A DNA stretch of 64,000 nucleotides from Paramoeba atlantica (GCA_977017575.1 CDRNVI010000053.1:868001-932000); one strand, 5' to 3'. Counted from the stretch's first letter, positions 39,555 to 50,175 are shown. Notes: generated by a model from the sequence alone, not told the origin. A program made the numbers and translations.

Positions 39555-41558
39555 ATGCGCCGAGCAATCATTTTTGGTGTGCGCCCAAGCGCTCAAGAGA
39601 TTTCCTCTCTCCCCTTTCGAATGGAATTTTCAGATCAAAGCAATTCTTTTTTTGAATTCACAGTTGACGCTTCCTCTTGCTATCAAGTACCACGGGAACT
39701 CTGGGGCAAGCGATTGCACTGGGCTATGCCTAGCTCATCCAAGATTGAGCATTCCGAAAATGAAAATGACGAATTACATTCGGAGGGTAGTACCAAGCGT
39801 GTTCCTCGAGTTCTCGTAGTTGGTGCTGGAGGCATTGGGTGTGAGCTACTTAAGACGCTTCTTCTTTGTGGCATCCGTAACATCGAGGTGGTTGACATGG
39901 ACACAATTGATGGGTCCAATCTTAACCGTCAGTTTTTATTTACTTTGGACGATGTCGGCAAATCCAAGAGTGAGGTTGCATCCCAAGTACTTTCCGATGG
40001 ATACAATGCGTTCCAATATACACAATCAAAAGAATCATTTCCTTCCGTATCTATTATCGCCCATGTTGGTAATATTACCGACACTAGTAAGTTTTCAAAA
40101 TCTTTTTTTGAAGCTTTCGACGTCGTTTGTTGTGGTCTTGATAATGTCGCTGCTCGCAAGCATGTCAACCGTATGTGTTTTCGTTCGGGTGTTCCTCTCG
40201 TAGAGAGCGGCACCATGGGTTTCAACGGGCAAGTACAGCCCATACAATTTAGGCACACAGAGTGCTATGATTGTCATCCCAAGCCTTCAGGTATTCCCTC
40301 TTTCGCTGTTTGCACCATACACGCACGTCCCACTACCATGATACATTGTGTACATTACGCTAAGGAGCTTTTTGCACGGTTGTTTGGAGCATCAGGTTTT
40401 GGAGAAAGCGACTTGGAGATTGATTCAAATACTCGAGCGGACGCAGATTTACTTTTTGGTTTTATTCATAATAAAAAGATTCGCGAATTGGCTACAAAAT
40501 CTTCTTCGTTTCCAAGAGGTGTTCCTCGTCCAGTGGATCTGAAAGAGAACACTGAATCTGTCGTTCATACATTAGGATCTCAATTCCTAAGTGCCTTTCG
40601 CAACCTCCAGAAACGGGATGGTCCTTTCGCATTTGATAAAGACGATCCCGTAGCTTTAGACTTTGTTTACTCCGTATCTAACCTTCGAGCTTATATCTTT
40701 CGTATTGAGCTCGAAAGTATTTCTCGCATTCAGGCTATAGCAGGTAATATTGTTCCTGCAGTAGCAACATCTAACGCAATTGTCGGAGCTATGGTTGTCA
40801 CACAAGCGCTTCGATATTTAAATATGACTTTGGCACAAGATCCCTGTTTTGTTCACCTTCGTCAATTTCCTTTGATTCGCCGAAGAAAATTCTCTTGGAT
40901 TCCTAATCTTCATTTGGAACCGGGTCGGAAAAATCGCTGTTGTCACGAATCGTATCTAATGCATAGCCACCCTACTGGTCTTCCCGTACCCCACTGCCTC
41001 ACTTGCTCTTCTCATCGAGGATACGCATCTCTTTATATTAACACGTGTGAGACGACGCTAGGTAGCGTAGTACGTAACGTTCTCCAAGGTGAGATGGGCC
41101 TCTCAGACATCTGCATCGATTTAGGTTCTTCTACATTATATGAATCGGGCGAGTTCGAATCTCTTGTCAATGTTCACTGGAGTCATTGGACATTTCCAAA
41201 GTCTTCTCAGCCAAGTAGATTGCCCAATGATGGTAATTCAAACATTGTTGGAGATCAGATTGTTCCCAAGAACTTAGAGCTTACTATCACGGATACAAAT
41301 CAAGATTTGCAGTGGAAACTTGCTTTATTTCACGCCGATCGTCTTGAGAACGATCGTATGTTTGACTTACTTGTACACAATGATGCTCAAGCGAATGCAT
41401 CGCGTGTACCGAATTCTAACTTTCATTCTCATAACTCTACGCTTGTAGAACAAAGCAAAAACAGTGATGATGTTACATCTTACCACCCCAAGCATGCTGC
41501 AAAACGATCTAGGGAAAATTCACATTCTGATGAACCTTCACCTCTAACTTTGGAGTAA
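39555..41558 (+). CDS. UBA2: SUMO-activating enzyme subunit 2 (UBA2)
   Basis: The 667 aa E1-like protein has the nucleotide-binding VLVVGAGGIGCELLKTL at ~95, the DGSNLNRQFLF segment, ESGTMGFNGQVQPI, the zinc cysteines in TECYDCHPKP with partners in HCLTCSS, and the catalytic cysteine in FAVCTIHARP at ~251. This order and size are those of UBA2, which with AOS1 charges SUMO and passes it to UBC9. The C-terminus is Ser/Asn-rich and ends with a basic AKRSRENSH nuclear-import-like stretch. The start ATG 39555 gives a ~75-residue leader before the GxGxxG fold; an ATG 22 codons in is an alternative. A T-rich tract precedes it. Confidence 0.93.
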   Translation: MRRAIIFGVRPSAQEISSLPFRMEFSDQSNSFFEFTVDASSCYQVPRELWGKRLHWAMPSSSKIEHSENENDELHSEGSTKRVPRVLVVGAGGIGCELLKTLLLCGIRNIEVVDMDTIDGSNLNRQFLFTLDDVGKSKSEVASQVLSDGYNAFQYTQSKESFPSVSIIAHVGNITDTSKFSKSFFEAFDVVCCGLDNVAARKHVNRMCFRSGVPLVESGTMGFNGQVQPIQFRHTECYDCHPKPSGIPSFAVCTIHARPTTMIHCVHYAKELFARLFGASGFGESDLEIDSNTRADADLLFGFIHNKKIRELATKSSSFPRGVPRPVDLKENTESVVHTLGSQFLSAFRNLQKRDGPFAFDKDDPVALDFVYSVSNLRAYIFRIELESISRIQAIAGNIVPAVATSNAIVGAMVVTQALRYLNMTLAQDPCFVHLRQFPLIRRRKFSWIPNLHLEPGRKNRCCHESYLMHSHPTGLPVPHCLTCSSHRGYASLYINTCETTLGSVVRNVLQGEMGLSDICIDLGSSTLYESGEFESLVNVHWSHWTFPKSSQPSRLPNDGNSNIVGDQIVPKNLELTITDTNQDLQWKLALFHADRLENDRMFDLLVHNDAQANASRVPNSNFHSHNSTLVEQSKNSDDVTSYHPKHAAKRSRENSHSDEPSPLTLE

Positions 41559-42734
41559 TTGCAATGCGATGAGTTATAAAAATGAATATTTTTGAGTTTT
41601 ACGCCTATTCTTTCGTATTATTTTATAAACCCCCCCGACGGTTATTGTTCACATTTTTTATTGTTCACAATTTTTTGAAATGACCTTGGTGGATCACCGT
41701 CTTGATTTGCAAAATCTTTTTGAATTGCAGAAGGAATTTCGGTCAAAGGGAACCGGTTTTGCGCCAAAAAAAAATATCTAAAAAATTGCCAAGAAGTTTT
41801 ACTTTTTTTTCTTCTTTTCTCATCACTAATTGAATTTTCTACTTTACTCAGGGCTCAAGGCTTTTAGCACACTCTACACGTTGGTATACAAACTTGTGGT
41901 CCAATAGTCATTGTATAATGTCCCTTTCGCTTATCGCCGCCGAAACTGTGTATGACCAGTTGTCGGTACAAGAAAAATCAGTACAATGCCGACAATTTAT
42001 GTCCAAAGTAGCCAAAAAGATGGAAAAGTATTAGATAAACTGAAGTATTTGCTTCAAAATGACTCTTTAGAATAATTATGACTCTTTTTCCAAACAAATT
42101 ATCTTTTGGCACAAAACAGGTTCCCTTTCACCGGAATTTCATCGAGAAACTTCAAGGGAAATAACATATTGTGTTGTTCCGAGCGACGGTGAAGCAAGCT
42201 CTGTTTCAGCGGACGCGTTGTCAGATGATGATTCTTCCAATATTAGCACAAGTGATGCTACACTCAACGAAGCAAGATCTGAGGAAAATTCTTCTTCAGA
42301 AGCTGCCCTTAATATGTCCCCCATTCCAACTCCTGTACAAAAGCAAGTTCGGGGAAGTCGAAAATTGTTAAGAGGCACCGATACACGAAGCTTTGTTAGA
42401 CGGGACATTCCAAACAAGGTCAAAGATAAAATCTTACGAAAGTGAAACGACCTGGATCAGGAGGACAGAAAATCCATAGCCAGGCTACAAGCATGGGTTC
42501 GAAATAAGTGGAAAGGTCTGTATTCTGTTCATCGAAAGGAGCCAATTGCGCGTTGGGAAAGTTCTCTGTCAGAAGTGCGCACTCAGAAGGGCTTGCGAAA
42601 ATGACCTCCTCTAGAAAACTGTCGCCTTTGAAAATTCATTGAAAGTCCTTTGTAGAGGCGAAGCGCGCTTCTGGAGAGTTTGTAAGCCCCGCTATAGTTC
42701 ATGAGGAAGCAATAAGAGCCCTGTTAGACCCTGA

Positions 42735-43761
42735 TACCGTTACCCCCCCCCTTGCTTAGCCCCCACTTTTTGGTCCAATACCCGTACTTTGTGGTGAAGT
42801 AAGGGGGGTGGTGAAGTAAGAGGGGTGAATCAGTGATTCAAAGTTCGGTCAATTTATAGTTCTCTCGAAAAACCTCAAATTATTGAAGTATACTATGCTA
42901 TCGACATTGAGCACAATTTCCTTTTCTTGAGTGTTGTAATACCTCGTGTTGCACATTCTATATTTTATGCTTCTTTTAGTTTGTCTACGATGTCCCATGC
43001 GTTTTTAACTTTCCCCCCATGAAAATTTCTTGCAAAATTTAAGTGATGTCGCAGAACATAACTTATTGAACACCAAATTAAATTTTAGAATTACAAGACG
43101 CTGTAGAGCAACTTTATGATCAAAGCGATGATGAAACTGATATGGAAGAAAACCGTTTTGAATTAGAAATGGTACAACAAATCTAAGTCATTACGGATTG
43201 CTCCGATTGGTCACTGGCAGGCCAGACCCTTCACATATACATGTAGATTTGAAACTTTCGTGGCCGAAGTCCTCTACCTGTTTTCGTTAGTACAAGGCGG
43301 GAACAACGTGCTGCTACCAACCCGTTGCGTCGATGAACCCAAGATAATCTTCAAAAGTTACCTTTACTGCAGGTACGTAGCATTCCTGTAACCGTTATCA
43401 TTTCCCCCCGGAACGTTAAACCGGACTGTGGTTTAAAATCCCGGTATGACGGCGTCGTCTTCACCAAGAAAGTTACACCAAGAAACTTATTTATTCTTTT
43501 TTACACCAAGAACCTTTGTGCATCGATCTTTGTGCGCCATCTGTTTCCCCCCCTTTGAAGACCACTGGGCGTGGCCCTGCCTCGCCTTACCCCGATGCAA
43601 CCCCGATGCATGTAACCCCGATGCAACCCCGATGCATGTAAAGAGGTGGTAAGTTGTCTGGAGAAAAATCTGAAACCCCCCTTACTTCACCACACGTCCA
43701 GTGACTAAATGTGGTGAAGTAAGGGGGGAGGCGAAGTAAGGGGGGGGGGGGGGTAACGGTA
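42735..43761. mobile_element. TA-flanked element with ACTTCACC motifs, nested in transposase
   Basis: The left end is TA then CCGTTACCCCCC; the right end is GGGGGGGTAACGG then TA. TTACTTCACC-type motifs (or their complement GGTGAAGTAA) occur twice near the left end and three times near the right end. The transposase reading flows from RALLDP on the left to MRFLCGNKTTVS on the right, so this 1 kb element interrupted it. Its interior holds a SINE copy (43185-43345) and no ORF I can support. The 84 bp repeat at 20848-20931 has the same ends. Confidence 0.75.
43185..43345 (-). repeat. SINE-like repeat copy 2 (minus strand)
   Basis: TTACGGATTGCTCCGATTGG and the following CACTGGCAGGCCAGACCCTT match 58320-58355 with few changes, and GGCCGAAGTCCTCTACC matches the core. 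Only the tRNA-unrelated body is present, so the copy is 5'-truncated. Confidence 0.68.
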
Positions 43762-44409
43762 TGCGTTTTCTTTGCGGGAACAAAACCACTGTGTCGTACT
43801 CCTACATCTTGAAATTTCTAAAAAGGTTCCATTTCCGACTCAAGTGCGTCAAGCGACAGTTTTCTTTAACTCCTGAAACGGTTGCTCGTAAATGGCAACA
43901 AATACATTGTCACCTTTACCGGTGTCTAAAAACCAGACTTTGTTCTTTCGTCCTCAATTTCGATGAAATTCCAATTACGCTCTCTGGTACAATGGGAAGC
44001 GTACGATAACAGAGGCGGGGGATCGCAATTTTCGTGTGAATCTCGACCCAAATGACTTCAAGAGAATTGGTACTCTTTTGACTGGTGTGGGTGTGATCTT
44101 GGAAACTTTTACTGTATTTCGTCTTCCTATTATTAATTTTGAAAGGTTCCCCGAAACGTTCATCTATAAGAAACGAAGCCTACGATTCCCGAACAAAAAG
44201 AGCTTGGACCCCCAAGAGTGTGGTAACATCAGTTTTTTATCAGCGAGCATTCTTGTTCGCTCGGAAGCGTGTCCTTGAGCGCCATAAAATGAGTAATGGA
44301 GTTGCAATTTTTGACTCGTGTAAAGTACACATGACGGAAACCGACTTAGACGCTATGCGTGATATCGGTTTCTTCCCCCTCATAATTCCTTCTGGCTGCA
44401 CATCTTGGC

Positions 44410-45395
44410 TTCAGTGGACACTATGCAGTTATCCTGTGCCATTATGTGCTATCCTGTGCCATTTCGTGCCATCCTGTGCCATCCAGAGCGAAGATTTTTG
44501 GCACAATGTCCACCTTTGGTGCTCGCCTTCATGTGGATCTTGGTACCCGTTTACAAGAAAAAGCGGGGTGGTTCCAAGCACTATACCCTTCCTGCTTATG
44601 AGTTCCCTGGTTTTGAGAAAAAGGAGCTCAGAAGCGTACCAGACCAGAATTCGAGCCATAAAAAAACGAAAATAGGGGCCCGCGGCGCTTCGCGCCGCGG
44701 GTTCTCCTTGACAATATTGCTGGCGCTAAAATGATTATCCGCTCAGTGAGCGAGTCTGTAGAGCAGCCTGACGTATGGTTGTTGGGATTTTTATGAATTT
44801 TGGTTCTGTGCAAAAAACAGATCGCTTCGCGAAAAGTGGGTACAAAAACATTCGCCTTAGAAAAAGGAACTCATAAGCGCACCAGAATTGGGGGAACTCA
44901 TAGGCAGTAACAACTATAAGTACAAGTTTGTAGTCGCTCCATTAAACGCGGTGGTTAACGTTTTTTATATTACGTTACTTCTCTCCCATAAGTTCAAAAG
45001 AGTTCATGACTCGAGGATAGTGAGGTTAAGAGAATCGGAAGAAGCCGTTCTTTCCGTACAATTCTTATCATAAACAATGAAATGATCTAAGTTAGTTTGC
45101 TTCAATTCATCATCACTTCAATTCATCATTCTACGACCGCGGTTTTTTCTCAAGAGAAGAATAGGGTAGCTGGGAGATTGTGCTTACTTACCTCCCCACT
45201 CGTAACGTAAATACACCTCCAAATTATGAATTATCAAACAATATGCAAAACTACAGTACAAAAGAGCATCCGAAAATATACTCCAATTTAAAAGGCTACT
45301 TAGGAGGAAGATTCCTAAAACTAGACTCGCCGTGCCATCCTGTGCCATTTCGTGCAATCCTGTGCCATCCACAGGGAGGGTAAACTTGCACAGTG
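44410..45395. mobile_element. Insertion with repeated CCTGTGCCAT motifs
   Basis: The transposase reading stops after TSWLQ near 44417 and resumes with SVQWIDTDF near 45393. The inserted ~970 bp carries CCTGTGCCATTTCGTGCCAT-like units three times near the left edge and twice near the right edge, in the same orientation, with GGACACTATGC and GCACAGTGTCC as an inverted pair near the outer edges. Boundaries are approximate. Inside are a GC hairpin (44679-44701) and a partial copy of the hairpin-repeat motif ATTAAACGCGGTGGTT at ~44941. No coding capacity is evident. Confidence 0.45.
44679..44701. other. Perfect GC-rich hairpin
   Basis: CCCGCGGCGC and GCGCCGCGGG pair over 10 bp around a TTC loop. 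It lies inside inserted mobile DNA and is not followed by a U-run, so a terminator is not indicated. Related GCGCTTCGCG sequences occur in the ~120 bp hairpin repeats and near 63570. Confidence 0.55.
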
Positions 45396-46005
45396 TCCAA
45401 TGGATTGACACGGATTTTGCCTCGTGCTACAAAGGAAAACATTTCCAGTTGTATTCCGCAGTGCATGCAGTGAAACTAACTGCTCGTCAGAAGCGTGCCT
45501 TTCCACCGTCTTGTCGCCGGTGCTGTGGAGTCCTCCTTATTTCGACCGGATGTTGTTCTTGCTGCATTTAACAGATTAGGTTACCTTGATCCTTGCAAAG
45601 CTTCCATTAGAAATATTGATTATCGGTTTGAGGAGCCAGACGATGTGGTACCTCCAATGGCACAAAGCGAAATGCACGGGAACGCGATAACATCGATCGG
45701 GCATCGCATGCGTTATTACAAAACAGAATGCCTGCTAAGCAACGCAAGATTACAGAGCTCGTAAAAGTTCAACAGGACCAAGACAGTGTTGCTAAACATT
45801 AAAAAAATGTGAACAATACGTGGAAATTACGCGACTTATTCACAATGACGGTGTGAATCACATCACGCGCTGACTGCGCAGACTCCTATGATGTCACCAA
45901 TTATTGTTCTCCACCTGTATTTCACTTTCCTTTACAATTTTTTGTTTTAGTTTTTTTATAACAACTATAATTCAGACATTATTGGAACTTATTATATTCG
46001 GTTAT

Positions 46006-48021
46006 ATGGACAATAGCGCCGGCACGGCGAACTCCACAACTCCACGTGCGAGACAACCATCAATATCTTTGAACAAACATTCTGACGAGAAACACGACTA
46101 TTTCTCGGCGCGTTCGCTGGAACTTTGTGGCGGACACACCCCTGCTGTCGCTCATCACAAGAAACTCAATGTATGGCGTCTTGCAGGAATCGCTTTCGTA
46201 TTCACGTGCTCGGGTCCATTCGGAGTAGAGGCCGCTCTTCGCGCCGGTGGACCCGGTTTGGGCATGCTAGGAATTTGTCTGACGCCACTTGTTTTTGTTC
46301 TTCCTCAAATTGCAATGGTGGCAGAGCTTGCGACAATGATCCCAAGTAATCATGGCTATGTCGCGTGGGTTTCTCGCGCATTTGGATCGTTTCTTGGATT
46401 TCAGAACGCGTTTTGTTCCATGCTTGCTAATTTCGTCGACATGGCTGTATACACTGCGCTTTTCAGCGCGTATCTCTTCGTCCGATTCGCTCCTGATGCC
46501 CCTTTTTTTGCCCAATACCTAGTCCGTTTGGTGTGCGTGATTGTCGCCACCTTGTTTGCGCTTCTTGAGTCCAAACACGTTGCCGAAATTAGCGCAGCAA
46601 TTGGTTCTCTCGTCATGCTTCCCTTTGTGGTGGGCTTTTGCCTTGCCGCAAAAAGCATTCGCCCCTCCCAATGGGTTGAGCTGTGGCCGGATAAGGATTG
46701 GGCACTGTGGGGTTCCTCTCTATGCTGGCTTTTCACCGGGTGGAATTCCCTGGGCAATCTCGCCGCGGAGGTAAAATTCCCCCACGTGTACTCCCGCGGA
46801 ATGGGTATTGCCATTGTGCTTGACGTCCTTGCCTATCTTGTAACCGTCGCCGCTGCTCTCACCGTTCCCCCCTCCAAGGTTGTAGGGGAAAAGATCTGGG
46901 GCGACGGCTACCTTGTGGTTGCAATGGAAGTGATTCTCCCAGGTTTGGGCACAACAATAGCAGTTGCTGCCGCTCTGAGTATATTTGGTATGCTCGTTAA
47001 TTGCATGACGTGTTACGCTCGTGCAGTTGCCGGGATGGCGGAACTGGGTTGGCTTCCTTCACTTCTGGCAAAAACGCGCCCCGGAACCCTAGTCCCGCAT
47101 AATTCCGTTTTCGCATTTACCGTGATTGTATCTATACTCTCTTTGTTTGATTTTGACTTACTTATCAAAGTGGATCTAATACTTGCGGCGGAGAGCTACA
47201 TATTAACCTTCTTGGCTTTTCTACGTCTCCGTTATACCGAAGCCGATACTCCAAGACCTTACAAAGTTCCTCTTGGTATGTTTGGAGCTTGGTCAACCAC
47301 GCTGATGAAAATTGCAGTCATGCTGTTCAGCATGTTGGCTGTTTTCCTTGATCAACCCCATATTACTGTGCCGTTGACCGTCGCCATCAATCTTCTCATT
47401 ATCGGGCTCTACATTACGATGACACACCCTCGCTTTGAAAAATTGCGTGTTCTTCTTCGATTGACTCCTATTAAAGTAGAAATGTACCCAAGAATGAAGC
47501 GCCGTCACTCCGCCCCTGCTTTATTGTTTTTTGAAAAGAGTCCACAGCAGCTTCCTGTAATTAATGAAACGGAGATTCATGCCGAACATTTTTCGATCAG
47601 TCACCTTTCTGAAAAAGGGGTAAACGCAATTACCAAGTCTGAATCCGCGGGCGGAGCACCGAAGGACTCTCCTCCACCTCGAGATCCTCAATTAAACCTT
47701 TCTATAGAACCAACGGATTCAGCAATTTTAGCATCCCACAAGGGATCGCGGAATTCTTTAGTGGACAAAAAATCCATGTTAACTGAAAATATTCTCCACG
47801 AACCATCATTGACCCCCACAGTCTCGTCCTTTTCAGAGCCTAGTCTTTCAAGTTCTATGCACGCTTTACGTGGAAGTGCTCTTTCTTCCGGAACGGAAAA
47901 TCTTGAGCATGAGGATGAATTTGAATCAAGTGGTCCACATCCCACTCTGCCTTTCTATTCGGAGCGTAAAGGACCTGATCAGACTCGTTTTTCACATTCT
48001 ATGTCAAAGAAGCCACCGTAA
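46006..48021 (+). CDS. PUT/LAT-like polyamine or amino acid transporter (APC superfamily)
   Basis: The frame opens at 45904; ATG 46006 gives 671 aa. It begins with a ~45-residue hydrophilic head and then about 12 transmembrane helices to ~490. The TM1 region LAGIAFVFTCSGPFGVEAAL and ELATMIPSNHGYVAWVSRAF resemble plant PUT and Leishmania/trypanosome POT1 polyamine transporters, where GP[FY]GVE is shared. The C-terminal ~180 residues are Ser/Pro-rich and hydrophilic and probably cytoplasmic. Substrate cannot be told from sequence: polyamines or L-type amino acids are the options. GC content is raised at ~46440-47000. It sits just after a transposon cluster but is intact. Confidence 0.87.
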   Translation: MDNSAGTANSTTPRARQPSISLNKHSDEKHDYFSARSLELCGGHTPAVAHHKKLNVWRLAGIAFVFTCSGPFGVEAALRAGGPGLGMLGICLTPLVFVLPQIAMVAELATMIPSNHGYVAWVSRAFGSFLGFQNAFCSMLANFVDMAVYTALFSAYLFVRFAPDAPFFAQYLVRLVCVIVATLFALLESKHVAEISAAIGSLVMLPFVVGFCLAAKSIRPSQWVELWPDKDWALWGSSLCWLFTGWNSLGNLAAEVKFPHVYSRGMGIAIVLDVLAYLVTVAAALTVPPSKVVGEKIWGDGYLVVAMEVILPGLGTTIAVAAALSIFGMLVNCMTCYARAVAGMAELGWLPSLLAKTRPGTLVPHNSVFAFTVIVSILSLFDFDLLIKVDLILAAESYILTFLAFLRLRYTEADTPRPYKVPLGMFGAWSTTLMKIAVMLFSMLAVFLDQPHITVPLTVAINLLIIGLYITMTHPRFEKLRVLLRLTPIKVEMYPRMKRRHSAPALLFFEKSPQQLPVINETEIHAEHFSISHLSEKGVNAITKSESAGGAPKDSPPPRDPQLNLSIEPTDSAILASHKGSRNSLVDKKSMLTENILHEPSLTPTVSSFSEPSLSSSMHALRGSALSSGTENLEHEDEFESSGPHPTLPFYSERKGPDQTRFSHSMSKKPP

Positions 48022-48465
48022 TAAGCAGGACATCTGTGCTGTCCTTTCTTCCATTATTAAATCAAACCCATCAAAAGTAACATTCTTGATGTGTATGCAT
48101 CGCTGGTATCTCTGTAGTAGAAGAGTGTCTTACAGTAGTTCCATAAAACACGTAAAACATATAGTTTATAAAGTTTTGTTTAATATCATGCCTTAATATA
48201 ACTATCACAATAGTATTATCTTTCGTCACATACCTCAGACTATATCTGGCATTTTTTGCCACACTTTTCTCCTTGCACCGGATGGTTTTTCTCTTGGAAT
48301 GGGCTGAGAATATAGTATTTTTCTTTTCTAAACAATCCACTTGCATGTACTGTACATTTTATGTACTTTATGTACTTTTATGTTCGCTATATTTTTGATC
48401 GGTGTTTCAAAGTTTGTTGAATCATCCTCTTGTTTCATTTGTATGCTCGGTTTTTGTTCTTTACC
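48022..48465 (+). other. AT-rich spacer
   Basis: 444 bp with no recognised gene; a T-rich stretch with two TGTACTTTATGT-like repeats precedes the PDI start. Confidence 0.5.
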
Positions 48466-49572
48466 ATGAAAGTTGTGTTCACGCAAATGTCTTCCTACTG
48501 GTTTCTTCTTGCTTTGCTAAGTGTTTATTGCGTGGAGGGCAACGCCTCAGACGCTCCAAAAGCCCGGATGGATGGCACCGTCGAGCTCTCTACCTCAAGT
48601 TTTGACGCTTTTGTCGGTCATAATCGCGCAGCGTTGGTACAGTTTCACACTCCGTGGTGTCGTCGTTGCGAACATTTCGCTCTGGAATACGCTCGTGTTG
48701 GAAACGCAGCGAAGAATTCTGACAAAGTTGTGGTGGCAACGCTAAATGCTGAACAATTTCCTGAAATTGCAGAACGTTTCTCTGTTTCTGGTTACCCAAC
48801 TTATTTGTTCTTTTCCTCGGGAAGCCTGGACCCAGAGCCGATAGAACAACCCGCAGACGCAGTGACGTTAACGAAAATCTTAAATGATAAAGTTCATGGT
48901 TGTGACCTAAAGCTCTCTCAGGAACAGAGTTACGTAAAGGAATTGGATCCGAGCACATTTTACTCCGTAGCACTCAATCCATCGAAACACGTTTTCGTTG
49001 AGTTTTATGCAACGTGGTGTGAACGGTGCGCAAGGATTGCGCCAAATTACGAAAGATTGGGGCTTACTTATGTCAATGAGCCAGATGTCGTGATTGCTCG
49101 AATCGAGTGCACTGAGTCTGCAAGCAAGGACATTGGACACAAATATGGGATGCAGGGCTTTCCTTATTTTGTGTGGTTTCCAAAGGACAATAAGAAAGGC
49201 ACGCCTTATCATAGCACACTTCATATTTCTGGATTGGTTCAATTTGTGAACAATGGAGCGGGGATTCGTCGTCAAGTTGGTGGAGATTTGGACATTGCTG
49301 AAGGAACCACCCATGAGCTGCGTCAACTTGCTCTAAAATACATGAAAGCTGATGATGAAGCTCGAAAAGACATTCTTGATGTAGTAAAAAAAGACCCGGA
49401 TAGACGAGCTCAATCCTATGCAAAAATTATGGAGCGGATTGAAAAAGATGGAGAAGGATACGTCGACAAAGAAAATAGTCGACTGAAACGCATGCTTGGA
49501 GGAAAGAGTTTGAACATGGAGACAGTTGATGAGTTTCAGAAGAAGATAAATGTCTTAACATGTTTCAAATAA
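48466..49572 (+). CDS. Protein disulfide isomerase, two thioredoxin domains + ERp29c-like domain
   Basis: ATG 48466 gives 368 aa with a signal peptide (core YWFLLALLSVYCVEG, probable cleavage near 25-30). Two thioredoxin domains follow: the first has the active site PWCRRCEHFALEY with SVSGYPTYLFF, the second TWCERCARIAPNYE with GMQGFPYFVWF. The C-terminal ~80 residues match the ERp29c helical domain. This layout is that of PDI-D-type proteins (plant PDIL2, Dictyostelium PDI). Both CxxC centres are non-standard: CRRC and CERC instead of CGHC, so redox properties may differ. The protein ends VLTCFK with no KDEL-like retrieval signal, so the ER location must depend on another feature. Confidence 0.9.
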   Translation: MKVVFTQMSSYWFLLALLSVYCVEGNASDAPKARMDGTVELSTSSFDAFVGHNRAALVQFHTPWCRRCEHFALEYARVGNAAKNSDKVVVATLNAEQFPEIAERFSVSGYPTYLFFSSGSLDPEPIEQPADAVTLTKILNDKVHGCDLKLSQEQSYVKELDPSTFYSVALNPSKHVFVEFYATWCERCARIAPNYERLGLTYVNEPDVVIARIECTESASKDIGHKYGMQGFPYFVWFPKDNKKGTPYHSTLHISGLVQFVNNGAGIRRQVGGDLDIAEGTTHELRQLALKYMKADDEARKDILDVVKKDPDRRAQSYAKIMERIEKDGEGYVDKENSRLKRMLGGKSLNMETVDEFQKKINVLTCFK

Positions 49573-50019
49573 AATTGACTTTTGTCGAAGTTCTCTTACT
49601 TTCTTTTGGTGTTGCTACTTTTTGTGTAAAACCAAGCACTTATTGATATTTTTATACCATTTAGAAATCAAAGTACAGTGCCCGTATACAGTCCCCGTAA
49701 ATTTTTGTGCAATAAAAATACTGCAAAATAGAAATGTGAAATGTTAATTCGTGAACAAATTTCGAAATCACGTTCGACCTTTTTTTTTGTTTTTTTTAAA
49801 CGGAGGTCCGGTTTAGCATATCTGTGACCTCATACCATACTGGGGGGGATTGTGGTTTGTCATACTCAGTGCAACAAAAATGAGAAAAATATGGGTGTGT
49901 TCCGGATGTCAGTATTTTCGCATACTCAGTGCAACACTGTTTTTTCGGTCGGACAGCACCACGAACGGACACGGGATTGTGTGAGACATGTTAAGAAACA
50001 ATGGATTAAGAAAACAATT
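49573..50019 (+). other. Spacer with short repeats
   Basis: AT-rich after the PDI stop. CATACTCAGTGCAACA occurs twice, at ~49861 and ~49920, 60 bp apart. No gene recognised. Confidence 0.45.
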
Positions 50020-50152
50020 GCGGTGGACAACTACCGCTCTACCCTCGATTATTGAAAAAAAGGTGAACAAAAACAGTGAAAATATAAAGAGGAACACAGT
50101 AATAAAATAAATATAATTTATAATAGAAGAAAAAAATATAAAAGGGGGCCCC
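50020..50152 (-). repeat. Truncated end of the ~890 bp hairpin repeat
   Basis: GCGGTGGACAACTACCGCTC followed by CGATTATTGAAAAAAAGG and AACAGTGAAAATATAAAG matches the terminal ~130 bp of the copy at 56226; an extra ATAAATATAATTTATAAT duplication occurs inside. The rest of the repeat is absent. Confidence 0.75.
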
Positions 50153-50175
50153 GGGGTCACTTTACACGTCAAATA

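Larger units (their letters stand above)
42218..45765 (+). pseudogene. Decayed pogo/Tc5-like DDE transposase, split by insertions
   Basis: Coding fragments lie in order on the + strand: an acidic/basic N-terminal part (42218-42445, ending VRRDIPNKVKDKILRK), a stretch up to 42732 (RALLDP), then after the 42735-43761 insertion a CENP-B/Tc5-type helix-turn-helix (VSYSYILKFLKRFHFRLK), the first-aspartate region SFVLNFDEIPITL at ~43950, the second-aspartate region VAIFDSCKVHMTE at ~44306 with IIPSGCTSWLQ, and after a second insertion SVQWIDTDFASCYKGKHFQ and later RLVAGAVESSLFRPD. Several stops and frameshifts separate them, so it is inactive. The DDE_1 superfamily includes pogo, Tigger and Tc5, which duplicate TA. 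Confidence 0.72.
41626..45825. mobile_element. ~4.2 kb TA-flanked element with pogo/Tc5-like transposase
   Basis: Left end: TA, then AACCCCCCCGACGG followed by two copies of TTATTGTTCACA. Right end: AAAAAAATGTGAACAATACG at 45810-45830, an inverted copy of the same motif, without a clear G-run, so the right terminus is degraded and its boundary approximate. It contains a decayed DDE transposase (42218-45765) and two nested insertions, at 42735-43761 and ~44410-45395. A further imperfect ~40 bp inverted pair lies at 41730-41773 and 42100-42142. It fills the 4.4 kb between UBA2 and the transporter gene, and is the only member of its kind here that retains transposase sequence. Confidence 0.62.
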
